Origin: Telmatactis stephensoni
Taxonomy: Eukaryota > Cnidaria > Anthozoa > Actiniaria > Isophelliidae
Direction: 5' to 3'
Assembly (NCBI GenBank): GCA_029948255.1
Contig: JALIZF010001765.1
Span: 661,456-725,455 of the forward strand
DNA: 64,000 nucleotides
Below the pieces are notes generated by a model. It was not told where the DNA came from and ran no database searches. It was given only the letters and a program-made list of their open reading frames with translations. Each line of letters begins with the position of its first letter. Position 1 is the stretch's first letter. The position numbers were made by a program, and so were the translations under genes. Shown here piece after piece: positions 23,753-34,967 of the stretch.

Positions 23753-25567
23753 CCCTCAGTGATTTGGAACTCAACTTTGAATTTTTTCCAAACTAACTAA
23801 ATTTTTCTGTGTGATTTGACTTCGTGAGACGTAGCAGTTCCAAAAAAAAAGAACAACAACAACAACAACAACAAAAAAGAAAACAAACAAACAAACAAAC
23901 AAAAAACCACCATGGCACTGCAAAAATATTGATCACTTTACACCTTCACATGCACGTGTGATTTGAAAAATTGGGCACCAACAACCTTTACCAGGAGTCC
24001 ATATTTAAACTAGTTATGGACTCCTTAGTGTCTTCACTAACCAATCAGAAAGTAGGCCGGATTTTGAATTCAGGTTTGTATTCATTAAACTAGAGATCAC
24101 CTGCTGACAAAGCCGATCTAGCGATGCTCAACTTTCCACAACTTATTGATTTACTCAGTCGATCAAATCACTTAACATGCCACCAGTAAGTAGGAGGGGG
24201 AGGGGAGGGGAAATCGGGAAGAAGGGCGTGGCCCTCCTGACCTTTCTCTCTCTCTATTCCTCCTCCTCAATTTCTTTCCCCTCCCCCTCCCCCTGAACTT
24301 TACCTTCAACGAGGGGCGCTACGCAGAAAATCACGCTGGAACTAACTTTATTTATGATTTTTTTTGTAACCACAAGTATGTATTTTTTGAGGGCCACGCT
24401 AGGAGGAATTTGTAAATGGATTTTAATTAATAGGTCAAGGATAAGAAAAAATGTAATGTTATACATGATCAAAGTGTTTAACATTACGCGCTTGTCATCG
24501 AAGACATTCTTTTTCTCAGCAGTGACGTCATTCTTGTAAACATTCTGCATATATAGTGATGTTGGACCTAGTCTAGTCACGGTCACGTCAAAACAAAGGT
24601 AGCCCAAAAAGAGGAAGAACTCTTAGTGAATATGCCATCTTTTATCTGAGCTGATTTGAAGAGTAAACATTTTCATGAAAAGATCAAAAGGGTCTGCCTA
24701 CTGCATGAGCTTAGCCATAGCGATAACCAACATTATCCCTACGAACTCCAATCCAGCATCCATCGTAGTCACTTCGTGGTCCCGCGTCGTGCGTCGTGGG
24801 TCGTGCAACAATAGCTAGAAATGGAGATTCGAGAACTGAGAAACGAAGTTAACAAAAAAGCCTAATATCATTTTACCAATAATAACTATTGTAAATTACA
24901 TTGATTACTAGTTACAGCGGTTTTCGATATTCTGCGAAACGCCAACCGCTAATTTGCGTTTTTGCTTCTGTCAATAAAGAGTAAACATCATTAATACGAA
25001 GAACTATTAATATCAAAATAATAGTATAGCTAATGTATATCGTCTTACGATCTTACTTGGTCATTTGGTAGGATTTTCGGAACTTTTAGTCTTAATTTTT
25101 TGATGTTTTGTTGAGGTGGGCGGAAGCGAATAACCAAATCCCAACGGACTGTTTGAAGGTCAGAATATCGAAAACCGCAGTAATTGAAAACGTTTTCATT
25201 TACTCCAGCGAGTCCGTCCATTTTTCGTAACCTTTCATTGATCTGACTCTAGTTCCAAAAAGCTGTATACAAACAACTCCCGACGAATTTCATTTATGTC
25301 GGACGCGCAAAGAATGGTACACTCATCTGGGTTCACGCCCTTAATAACCAATACGTTGGTGGTCTAAAACCACAGGAAGCCCACTTTTTGGTGTACGATA
25401 TGGATCGAGACTAAAACTATGCATGAACTGATAATCAGACTTCTGCTGAATCAAAGTCGGTTCTCGCTATGAGACTAAGGAGGTGGGCCTGGGGGCTGGG
25501 GAGGATGTTTAGAGACCTGGGGGTTCTCAACTAAGTTTTACAAAGAGAGAGGCTCCTGCCCATTTTT

Positions 25568-26015
25568 TACTGATCCCACACCATAGAAAATACAGCCAAA
25601 ATCAGGTAATTAGCTGTATTTTCTATGGTGTGGGATAAAATTGTTATACATGCAATGGTTTCTCGTGGCATACCGTATATATCCCACTCGTCACTTCCAT
25701 TCTTTATATCGCCTAAAGGCTTATGTGTATACTTAAGCAATATAAAACGGGCGCGCATGTCTCTGTACTGTGATATAAACACGATGGAAGATGTAGAGCA
25801 AGAGAAAAGCAAGCTTAGGAATACGAGGCGTAGCCGAGTGTTTCTCTTGCTTTTCAAGTGCTCTACATCTTTCAGAGTGTTTATATCACAGTACAGAGAC
25901 ATAAGCGATCGTTTTATACTGCTTTTATAAAATATTTTCGAGGTTTTTGTGCGAGCCATGTCTCTGTGGTGACTCGTGGATATTCCACGGCCGTATTCTA
26001 TTCGCAACCATTGTA
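25568..26015. mobile_element. Nested palindromic elements: outer GTGTGGGATA-type element with an inner insertion
   Basis: 25568-25637 is a hairpin (ATCCCACACCATAGAAAATACAG...). Outer arms (GGTTTCTCG-GGCATAC...ATCCCACTCGTCACTT) begin near 25659 and return as TGACTCGTGGATATTCCACGG...AACCATTGTATAA ending near 26015. Between them sits a second palindrome (about 25758-25900) with arms GTCTCTGTACTGTGATATAA and GATGTAGAGCAAGAGAAAAGC. The related element at 40320-40490 lacks the inner palindrome, which supports nesting. Confidence 0.75.
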
Positions 26016-26330
26016 TAACTAGTATGAATACCATCAGTTTAGGAGAAAATGCACCCCTTTTTAAATATTCGGCAGAATTAATGGTCCCCATTTCAAATAG
26101 ATAAATAGCAGTTTTCCCGACACTGAGGCCGGAGGTACTCAACTCGTGAAATCTCTATCCTAAGTCACAATTCGTGAAATCTCGACCCTTTTTTGTACCT
26201 CAAGCATGAAAATGGTTCCTCCTTGGGGCGGGACCTCTCTGAGATCCCAGCGTCTGTGCTTTATTTCAGTCTTGTGTTGTCTATAGCAAACATTTCATAT
26301 TCATTTGAACTTATAATTTCTGTGTAATAA

Positions 26331-26480
26331 TTGTATAATTCTGTTTATATAGATTATTGGTCGACTAACCAGCTAATACAGCTGTGTATTTTTACGAGTC
26401 ACGCTGTATTTGTGACAAGTAAAAATTCACAGCTGTATTCCCTGGTTAATCGACCAATAACATATTTATTATACAATTCT
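26331..26480. mobile_element. Palindromic MITE, arms about 55 bases
   Basis: Left arm GTATAATTCTG...ATTATTGGTCGACTAACCAG..AATACAGCTGTG is mirrored by CACAGCTGTATTCCCTGGTTAATCGACCAATAA...ATTATACAATTCTG. Confidence 0.85.
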
Positions 26481-26489
26481 GCAAAAATC

Positions 26490-27230
26490 AATAAAAAGTA
26501 ATGATGTCGTCTTTATTGTCACTTTAATTTTGACTTTGATTAGCGCGCGGCTTTGCACCGGGAAGCCATTCAAATGTTACTAACCTAATACGGTCTCATA
26601 TTTTTCGCGTTCTTGTGCATATGACGTGCGTTCTTTTGAGAATTGTACAATTAAAAGGATATACTCAACATTCACTGAAACTTCTTCTGAACTTTACTTT
26701 GACTACTACTGATTTGGGCTTCCTTGGTTGAGCGACCTATGGAATCATTCTAACAGTCGATTTGCATACACCTATTTAAAAAAGGTTGTCGGACGAGAGC
26801 CATCAAACCTACAAGTTTAGTTCGAAAAGGAGTATGGGTATTTTCAACTCACTTTTCAGGTTTTGTTTGCTTAGGGTATCAAAAAATGGCGTTCTTCTTA
26901 GGTGTGTAAGGGAAAAGCTAAGCAAGATGCGGTATGGATATTTTTGCTGTAGTTTCTACCCATTCCGTTTAGGACCGCCACCGAAACAGTTCCCACATGT
27001 ACTATTAAATTAAGAAGGTCTTGGTACGTAGGTATCATGATTTTAAAAATTCATTTGCAGCTACTACGTGCCTTTTTTTGCATGGTTAAAACCCTAGCAC
27101 AGGAAACTCCGCTTCTAACTTTCGTGTGAGTCAGCATGTCTTGGGGCCTGCTAGACAACATTCTTTGAAACAGGTGTATCTAGAAACTTGCGGCTAGAGT
27201 TGTAAGGCACTGAGAAATTGAGAAGCTATT
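26490..27230. other. Intergenic spacer
   Basis: No gene or clear repeat that I can support. Confidence 0.4.
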
Positions 27231-27244
27231 TTAAGTACCAATTA

Positions 27245-27525
27245 TATGACGATTTTCAGCCCGGGCGCTGAAATTTTTTCGCGATTACATGACTCAAAAC
27301 CAGCCCGGGCTAGGTTTTGTCAACTCTTCAAAGCGCCTGTTCAATACACTTTCCGCTGCCCCAATACAGCGTGGTTCAGGTTTTCAGCCCGGCTGAAATT
27401 TTCAGTCGCGATTACATGAGAATTTTCAGCCCGTTTCGCCGGGCTGAACCTCCCAGCTCGGTTAGCTTGACCCGGGCTGGAAATTTCTTCCCGGGCTGAA
27501 ATTCAAATTTCTTCATGTAATCGAA
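27245..27525. repeat. Cluster of CAGCCCGGGCTG-type palindromic motifs
   Basis: At least seven copies of TTTTCAGCCCGGGCTGAAA or half-sites, interleaved with GCGATTACATGA (direct) and TCATGTAATCG (inverted). It is GC-rich in an AT-rich setting. Probably a compound MITE. Confidence 0.7.
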
Positions 27526-27548
27526 AACTTATAATTTTATCATAGTCA

Positions 27549-27777
27549 CAGGTTGTCCAGATGAAAAGACGTTTAGTCATTAATATACATATTTGCATAT
27601 ATCACATTTTCAATTTTCTGGCAAGAATTTCAACTTTAGCTGCAAAACTACAATCTATTATACACAATATATAATATGCAATGTACTTTGGTATTTTGAA
27701 TTGAAATTCCTGCGAGAAAATTGAAAATCTGATATATGCAAATGAGTTTATTAACGTCTTTTCATCTGGACAACCTT
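27549..27777. mobile_element. MITE with AGGTTGTCCAGATGAAAAGACG ends
   Basis: Terminal inverted repeats of about 25 bases (27549-27574 and 27752-27777) flank an AT-rich interior, which itself contains an inverted pair around CATTTTCAATTTTCT..AGAAAATTGAAAATC. Confidence 0.85.
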
Positions 27778-28681
27778 TTTGAGAATGATGTATGCGTAAC
27801 CAAGCCGAATACTTTTCCCCATCTCTACAACTCCTCGTATTTCATCCTCGGGGGCCCATGCAGGGCGTCCCGGATTACCCCCTCCCCCCCCCCCCCCCCG
27901 CCCGTTTACGCCCTGGGCACCCGAGGATACCCGTGCTTGGTACAGATACGCTCAGTAGTCGCTTGAAGAAACGTCGCTGACCTGCTCCACGACTAAGCGA
28001 CTAGTGCGAACTGAAGCACGGGTAAAAACCACTGAAAGACTTATTATTTAGCTCACGGTATAGAATATGATGAACATGCAGCTCGAATGAATGTGTGTCT
28101 TCGTACTGTGCGAAAAGATAACAAGAGCCCTTATGATTCTTTCTGAGTGAAAGAGCTTCTTCAGTTTTCTTTGCCGATGACTTTTGTTATCCAAACCCAC
28201 TTGCCAACATAAATCTTCGCTCTGTGCTTGATGCATGAATAATTAAAATGGAAACACTGTGAGCTAGCTCAAGACGTGGATAATAATATGTGCAGCTAAG
28301 CGCTTCAGTGATTTCTACCCTACTGGTTACGTAGTCGCGAAGTCCTACAGCGACAACGTTAATTTTTTCAGATTACTGTATACAAAGGGAGGACTCGCCT
28401 TCCCAGACTATAGAATTTTCATTTCGTGTACTCTTCCTTGAATTGGCCTTCCTGTGGTTACATTCATATGCAAAATTACTAAACCTTTTTTCTAGAAGTG
28501 GATACTTAGAAAGAATAATTAGTGAGACACAGTTAATATTACTTAGCTTGGCGTTGATTTTATACTACGTACGCTTATACAATGTTTCGTAATTATTTCT
28601 GTGATCATTATTTTCGGTCCTTTCAGTCTGGAAACCTATTCCTATTGTACTTAGAATCTCAATGCAAGAGTTTTGTGTATC

Positions 28682-29009
28682 GGGGCCCGGTTACTAGAAG
28701 GTGGGTTGGCGCGGTTTACCCAGGGTTTCGCCTCATGTGAGGGAATCCGGAATGATGCAAGATTCCGGCCGGATTACTCAGTAGGGGTGCATGTCTTATG
28801 GATTCGAATGGCCGGATTCCGGATTCCAAGGGCTGGGATTCTCGATTCCAAGGGCTGGATTCTCGATTCCAAGGACTGGATTCCGGATTCCAAGTGCTAG
28901 AATAAAATTTTTCGTGGATTCCGGATTCCCTTACATGTGCGAAGGTTTCTAGTAGTTTAGACTTCACCCGGGGTTAACGCTAACCCACCTTCTACGGCAA
29001 CTGGGCCCA
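28682..29009. mobile_element. GGGCCC-ended MITE carrying an internal minisatellite
   Basis: Ends GGGCCCGGTTACTAGAAGGTGGGTT and AACCCACCTTCTACGGCAACTGGGCCC are inverted repeats; inner parts also pair (CTCATGTGAGGGAATCCGGA / TCCGGATTCCCTTACATG). The middle (about 28818-28900) is four or so units of GGATTC(T/C)(C/G)GATTCCAAGG. Confidence 0.8.
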
Positions 29010-29298
29010 GTATTCAAACTTATGGAATTTAGTCGAAAATATTTCACATTCGTAATTTGACCTAAAATTTGCTAGTTTCCCTTTGAACCCGGCCCAACTA
29101 TATTCTTTCAATTTTTCAAAACAACTATGACAAGGCGTTTCTCGATGTCCAAAAATGCCAAACAAGTATGACAAGGCGTTTTATCGCTGTCACATGTACT
29201 GTCACATGTACTGTCACACGGACAGTAAGTCGTAATAATCTACACACTCCACCATCCATGGGAAAAATGCCTGGCGTTATATAACCAACTCGGTTAAA

Positions 29299-29308
29299 GT
29301 TACGTAAC
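29299..29308. promoter_or_regulatory. D-box (PAR bZIP/E4BP4 site) GTTACGTAAC
   Basis: A perfect palindromic match to the consensus RTTAYGTAAY bound by PAR-type and NFIL3-type bZIP factors. It lies about 450 bases upstream of the bZIP gene 1 start codon. Function is inferred. Confidence 0.45.
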
Positions 29309-29595
29309 TAATCTAATCAAACACCGGAAGTGAGACAAACTGGACGATATAAAAATATTATTTTAACGCCAAAAATCCTACTTGTCAATAATAAAACATA
29401 AAGCTTATGAAAATATTTTATTTTTAGCTATTGGTATGTTATTTTTATGAATTTTACTGGACTTTTTGAAGAAGAGAAATTTGCATTTAAACGGCGTTAT
29501 TTCCGGTACACGTGAGAGCTGTACTAACTCAGTTTTGTACGCGTGACATGAAACATGAATTACATTTCAACCAATCACATCGAATTCTGAATATG

Positions 29596-29605
29596 ATTAT
29601 GTAAC
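29596..29605. promoter_or_regulatory. D-box-like site ATTATGTAAC
   Basis: A full match to RTTAYGTAAY about 150 bases upstream of the bZIP gene 1 start codon, in the expected proximal promoter. Together with the site at 29299 it suggests auto- or cross-regulation by PAR-like bZIPs (inference). Confidence 0.45.
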
Positions 29606-29757
29606 GCTGGTACAAAATGAATCCAGCACGCGACAAGTTACGCTTACATCAGGGAAAACCACTACAAAATTTCCAGTTATTTGTTGGAGCTGTTGGGAGC
29701 GAGCAGATCGTTGTAAAACTCTACACCTAGTGACTCAAAATCGTTAAACTGACTTCC

Positions 29758-30838
29758 ATGGAGGAATTGGTTCTCCCCGAGAATTTTAGTAAGTGTTCTC
29801 TGCTATTTATGCCATTTGATCTGACATATTTACTACGACGAAGGGTGATTCCCTGTTCATTCATCGGTACACAGTGCGGTGTGTAGGATAAAAATAATAT
29901 GGCCGCTTTGCCCAACACATGTTTCACTGGGCTTAAACTGAGTCAGATCGTCTAAGCATATGCTCTTAATACAATAATAACATCGAAAATAATTTGTATT
30001 TTACTTAAGGTTGCTGTTTATATTCAAACATAATAATACTCAAACATATATTACAGATATTGAAAGTCTTTATGATAACGAAATGGAAGACTTCGACAGT
30101 GGATGTTCATCTGTGCCATCTTCTCCAAGCGCCCACAGTGACTTTTCCGTTACAAGTTATGATGACATGACTGATGATTTCACTATTCGAAGAGCCGATG
30201 CCATCAAAATGGGGCAGTCTATACTTGACGGGGGACCAATCCTGAACCCCTTTATCAAAGTATCGACAGAATGCGATGACGAAATTGGTGACTTTCTTCC
30301 TGGAAACACTGGTGATTTGCTTGGTATCTGGAACAGCACTGATGAATTTCTGAATTCCAACTGTTTTGAAATGCAAGAGCGATTTCCTGGCTTATTTGAT
30401 ATTGAAACATGTGCAGCACCTGTAATTGCTGTTAAAGAGCAAGAGCAAACAGAGGACTCAGATCAAACTAAGAAGCTTTGCGTAGACATTGAGGAACAAT
30501 TGCCATTACGGTCAAAAAGAAGGCGAAGTAACAAAATGAGTGCCCCATCTCCAGACCACACTTACGCCCACAAAGAAACTGACACCAAAGCGCCACAGTC
30601 TCCAGTTCGAAAAAACAATAGCAGTAAAATTGACTCTACAAAAGACAGTCAATATCTCGAAAAAAGAAGGAAGAACAATCTTGCAGCAAAACGATCCAGA
30701 GAATTAAAGAGAGCCAAAGAGATTGAAAATGTGAAAAAATGCGAGACACTTTCTAAGGAGAATACGAACTTGCGGAAAGAGTTGCATAAACTTCAAGCTG
30801 TAGTCTCCAAACTCGAAACCAAGTTAAAGCGTTTGTAA
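29758..30838 (+). CDS. PAR-like bZIP transcription factor 1, 2 coding exons, 270 residues
   Basis: Exon 1 (29758..29788) encodes MEELVLPENF plus one base before GTAAGTGTT. Exon 2 (30057..30838) follows acceptor TATATTACAG. The phase-1 join yields 270 residues. The N-terminal two thirds are acidic and Ser/Asp-rich (for example DFDSGCSSVPSSPS), fitting an activation or regulatory region, without a known fold. A basic patch RSKRRRSN precedes the bZIP domain. The bZIP (about 209-270) has the DNA-contact core NNLAAKRSR, preceded by YLEKRRK as in PAR/NFIL3 proteins, then a short leucine zipper that ends the protein. PAR-type factors bind D-box sites as homo- or heterodimers and often act in circadian and stress control. 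The basic region is closer to PAR/NFIL3 than to C/EBP or ATF4; subfamily naming remains tentative. Confidence 0.9.
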
Positions 30839-30968
30839 ATAACTGGACCTCGATCCATTTTTGTGAGGGGGAGGGAGGGTGGGAGGAGGCGGTAAATAAC
30901 ATCCCCAAAGGGAAATATTTAGGGGAAATATGGATGTACTCTGGGAAGTATATGTATCGTTAGTTACA

Positions 30969-31362
30969 AATACAGCGTAGTGAGTTTGAGTGTTATTTAA
31001 TGAAAACATTTCGCACGTTTGCTTTGACGGTTTGAACATGTTGTTGACTCAATGTCGAGTGTTGATCGCTAATTACACGCGTTGTCATGTTCTCACAGCC
31101 GGACATTACAAATCTTCAAACTTTTCAAAATGTCGCTAGTCCGGCAAAATCAAAGTATCTCACGATTATTATTCAAACATTTTGAACAGTTTGAAGATCT
31201 GTAATGGTTCTGTGAGAACTTCAGAATGCGTGTAATTAACGATCAAACATTGACTCCGCCCCAAAAAGCACTTGACATTCAGTCTAACAGCAACACGTTC
31301 AAACTGTCAAAACAAACATGTGAAATGTTTCCATTAAACACTCAAACACACTACGTTGTAAT
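30969..31362. mobile_element. Large inverted-repeat element 3' of bZIP gene 1
   Basis: Arms of about 150 bases: CGTAGTGAGTTTGAGTGTT..ATTTCGCACGTTTG..GACGGTTTGAACATG..TGTTGATCGCTAATTACACGC is mirrored on the right by GCGTGTAATTAACGATCAAACATTGA .. CAAACACACTACG. It starts about 130 bases after the bZIP stop, so it may lie in the 3' untranslated region. Confidence 0.8.
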
Positions 31363-31499
31363 ATATAGTCTACTCAGAATGTTTTACCAGAGTTATTAAC
31401 TCTGGTTTTACTCTTAACAAGGCTGTCAACCCCCAAGGCTTTCGTATCTGGATATCAACATTTTTTCCTTAGATTTGGGTTGATTTCCACGCTCAGTGG

Positions 31500-31535
31500 A
31501 GGGGGAAAGGGGGGGGGGGGGGGGGGGGAAGGGGG
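31500..31535. repeat. Poly(G) run
   Basis: Near-continuous run of more than 20 G residues. Similar homopolymers occur at 27886-27900 (C), 40187-40199 (C) and 58899-58930 (G). Length is unreliable in assemblies. Confidence 0.85.
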
Positions 31536-31947
31536 TATTCTAATCTAGAGACCGGGACAAACGGTCCAAAATCTGGAGACTCCCGGCTTATCTGGGATTG
31601 TTGACAGCCCTGTCTTCAGTACTTTTTTAAATGGATCAGCACAAGAGAGTCATTTTTTCAGTATAAACTCTTATTTATTTCAAATGTCTCCACTTGATAT
31701 TTTTATATGAACAAACAAAATGCAGTATATCAGATATAACGTTCTTTTTTCAGACGTGTATAATGGCCTTTTTTCCATATCCAGGGCTTACTTAGAAATT
31801 TGAAGAAATGCCTAATCATTAAAGTAGTCGGATAAGCACAATTCAAAAAATGTGTGATATTTAATCTGATTACTGACAGAGTTTATATATATATATTTAT
31901 TGTGTTGTCTATATTGTATATAACTAACCCAACTAATTGTTCATCAT

Positions 31948-32160
31948 CACAGAAGTCACTTTTGATATGCCTTCTAAAGCAATTCTCACCCCTCTCCACT
32001 GTAGCTGCTTTGGTAGCTCAGTGGTAGAGCACCCGTCATGAAATCGGGGTACTGTCAGGGATTCGAGTCTCGCTCGGAGCATCCAGTTTTTTATTATACA
32101 TTTGTTTTCTCCATTGTCCATCAAAGGCATATATATCAAAAGTGACTTCTCTGATTATGA
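31948..32160. mobile_element. Inverted-repeat element enclosing a tRNA-like sequence
   Basis: The left end (ATCACAGAAGTCACTTTTGATATGCCTT) and right end (GGCATATATATCAAAAGTGACTTCTCTGATTAT) are inverted repeats. The tRNA-like segment at 32004-32085 lies between them, followed by a T run. Confidence 0.75.
32004..32085 (+). pseudogene. tRNA-like pseudogene / SINE-type pol III unit
   Basis: Contains a perfect internal A-box (TAGCTCAGTGGTAGAGC), a CCCG..CGGG anticodon stem with an irregular loop around TCATGAAAT, and a B-box-like GGATTCGAGTC. It ends GGAGCATCCA followed within one base by TTTTTT, a pol III terminator. The acceptor stem (GCTGCTT with AGCATC) pairs imperfectly. The T arm has an extra base and the anticodon loop is not canonical, so I call it a decayed or SINE-like tRNA copy, not a working tRNA. 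Confidence 0.6.
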
Positions 32161-32368
32161 AAAATACGTTTCGAAATATGTCGTTATATAGTATGTTAAC
32201 TAACCTAACATGTTCATATTTTGATCACTGTATTCAGATTAGATCTGATATCATCATGCATGTCATAAAGATATGTACGGATTTTTTAAAATTCAAAAAT
32301 TGTTCAATAAAATACGCAAAAGTCGATAATATTGTTGATAGTAATGTCTTTGAATGTCAGAGCAGGGG

Positions 32369-32389
32369 TGTGTGTGTGTGTGTGTGTTG
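32369..32389. repeat. (GT)n microsatellite
   Basis: Ten GT units followed by a G-rich stretch. Confidence 0.85.
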
Positions 32390-32446
32390 GGAGGGGGGTA
32401 GATTTCCGTATAAGAGAGCGCTGATGAAGTGATGAGAGGGGGGCAC

Positions 32447-32540
32447 TAGAAATTTTTGTCAATTTCCTGTGATAGGAACTATGTAGGGAAATGCAATTTC
32501 CTTGATATTTCTTATCATAGGAAATTGAAAAGGTAGAAAA
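32447..32540. repeat. Partial copy of the CACT-ended TTTCCTATGATAGGAAA element
   Basis: Starts CACTAGAAATTTTTGTCAATTTCC and contains degenerate CCTGTGATAGGAA and TTATCATAGGAAATTG units, matching the larger element at 40505-40828. The right end is not evident. Confidence 0.6.
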
Positions 32541-33538
32541 TGCATGCCTTCTTTCTCAAAGCTAGCGCTCTGGAGCCCAAGCATGGCAAAGTGAAACGTG
32601 GCCGATGAAGACAGGTAGACCACATGTCCATAAGATTAAGGGATTCTAATGAAAGCCAATCCTTAGCTTCCTATGAACACAATTCAGTCATGTTATGCAT
32701 GGTATAAGACCGATTGAGGCGTCTTATGAGTGCCATGCTGAGTTAATTGATGTAACCAACTGATAGCCAACTGTTAGACTGAGACTAAGGGGGGAAGGGG
32801 AGTGGGGAGGAGGAGGGGAGCCTGTTCACAGGCTACCGTTTGCCGTTTACCGTGTACGTGATGTTTCATCTCTCTAATTCTGAATTATGTACGGCAGTAC
32901 ATGAAAAATACGCCTTATGGGCTGGGCATTTCCTACGAGGTTTCAGTTCGCATTAGTATGGAATGCGTTGTACAAGTCCTCAGTTTTAATTCGGCGCGCG
33001 CAAATAGCCAAGGATAGCTTACATTCATTGGCTGGCATTTAATTCGAGCCTCATTTATTTGCGCAGTTCACTAGCGTGTTTCCGTCGGCAGGACAAATGC
33101 AGTAAAAAAGAGGACTGGGTCGTGTAGGGACTGGAGACAAAGAAACAAGAATCGAGATCGAAGGGGAGGGGAGGGGAGGTAAGAAGAGAGATGGTGACGA
33201 GAGATGGTGACGACGAAGGAATTTAGTTTTATGCTAGTAAAAAAGCAAAAGCAATAGCCGACTTCCGAGATACGCTTCACTACCCACACATAAAGATCAA
33301 GACGAGGCTACGTGCATAAAGCTCAGTCATTCGTAACAAGACAAAAGTTTTAGCGCGTAGCCTCGTTCTAAATCCTTTGTATGTGGCAGGTGAAACACAT
33401 CTTGGAACTGGACTGTTGTCGTTAAATTCAGTAGCTCTTTCGCCGCTTCTCTTTTTTATTTGGGCTTCCTGTGTCGCAGCCCAAATTACAAGAGGAGCGG
33501 CGAAGGATAGTTCAGTATCTTAGCTAGTAGTCCCTTAG

Positions 33539-33697
33539 GCCCGCCCCACACGGTGAGAAACTGTGAAGAGAAAACTGCCAATCGAGGTACTTTGCTCACC
33601 GCTAGACAAAGGCGAAAAGAGCAAAATAGGTGCGCAGACGGCGGGCAAAGTGTTTGGCGGTTTTCTCTTTGTATTTTCTCACCGTGTGCGGCGGGCT
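33539..33697. mobile_element. MITE with GCCCGCC..CACACGGTGAGAAA ends
   Basis: The left end (CCCGCCCCACACGGTGAGAAA) is the reverse complement, with one or two mismatches, of TTTTCTCACCGTGTGCGGCGGGC at the right end. The interior also pairs partly. Confidence 0.75.
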
Positions 33698-33902
33698 TTA
33701 GCATGCATAGCACGGCACTCTCTCTTCTCCCCTCCCCTCCCCTTTAAAAAGCGCAGCTACGCAGCCTAGTGGTTCCTTCACCTTCAGCATACCATGAAGC
33801 TGGCCTCCCAGGAAGCCGACGCTTTTTACTCCCTCGTTCCATCAGTGCTGAGTTTTACACAGATTAGAAAGAAGTCGAAACAGGCCGCGCACTAACCAAC
33901 AC

Positions 33903-34068
33903 TGATCAGATAGAGTAGATTTCGTATGATTGTGAAAACGACACCGCATGGTCACAGCATGCATGGTTGCGTCAGGAATTTTGAATGTTTTTATATACAA
34001 CACGGCACTGACACGGTCATGGAAAGGCGCGGTCCGTTTTTCACTCATACGAAAAACGCTCTAGCCAC
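33903..34068. repeat. GCCGTGACCGTG-type dispersed repeat, copy 2
   Basis: Begins GTAGATTTCGTATGATTGTGAAAACG and ends CACTCATACGAAAAACGCTC, an inverted pair. It is similar to the repeats at 15309-15605 and 38828-38972. Confidence 0.65.
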
Positions 34069-34967
34069 ACCGTTGCTTCTTAAGTATATTGATCATCAAT
34101 AAAGTTATTCTCAAACGGTTGCCCATATATTTAAACATATAAACAACTATCACGTGTACAGCACAGCAAAACAGGTCTATATTTGGAAACATTGGAATTT
34201 CTAACAAAGGTACGTGTCTTTTATTTTTCGATCCGTCATTACCTGAATAAGAAAATTAATTAGCACCAAAATAACTTTTCATTTACACAAAGGCAAAACA
34301 GAGAATCATTTGAATTTATTGATATTTGCATGGGGCAAACATTCATTATTTAACTCGACAAAAGGATTAGCCTTGGAGTAGGCTTGGACTTTAAGGACTG
34401 CGGAGTGCGGAATCTTCATATATGACTTCATCCACACTTAATTTTCACCTTCCTACCATACAAATAACAAAGTTTTTAAGGTAGCCGTGCGGTTCGTGCG
34501 AAGTTCGGCATTTTTACACTACCGAATTAGATCAAAGAATGCGGATTGTGTGAAATATAGCGCTGAACTAAGTCCTTGACTGACCAGCCTTAGCTAATAA
34601 AATTTGAAACTGAATACTCGCATAGATTATTTTGAGGGTCTGTTGAGAAAGTGACAATGTACTGCTTAGGTATTTCACGAGTTTTCATAAACCTGTGAAA
34701 TAAAAATAAATAAATAATGTGTATTAGTCAAATGACAACAGAAAACAATTAGGAATTAGGGTCTACTCATGTGTATTAGCTTAATATGTATTTCACGGGT
34801 GTGTGAAAACCACTGTAACACTCGATCTCATTTGTATTTGTATATTTTTTGCATTTGGTAGCTTAAGGAATCTACCATGTATATAAAGTTGACTTGTACA
34901 ATATATGAATTGAAAATCTAAATGATTGTGAACATGTCATCTTGAGAATGACTTATTACTCGGGCTA

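Noticed and set aside
25567..26142. 191-residue minus-strand frame
   Set aside because: It spans the nested palindromes. Both strands are open by symmetry, and no protein motif is seen.
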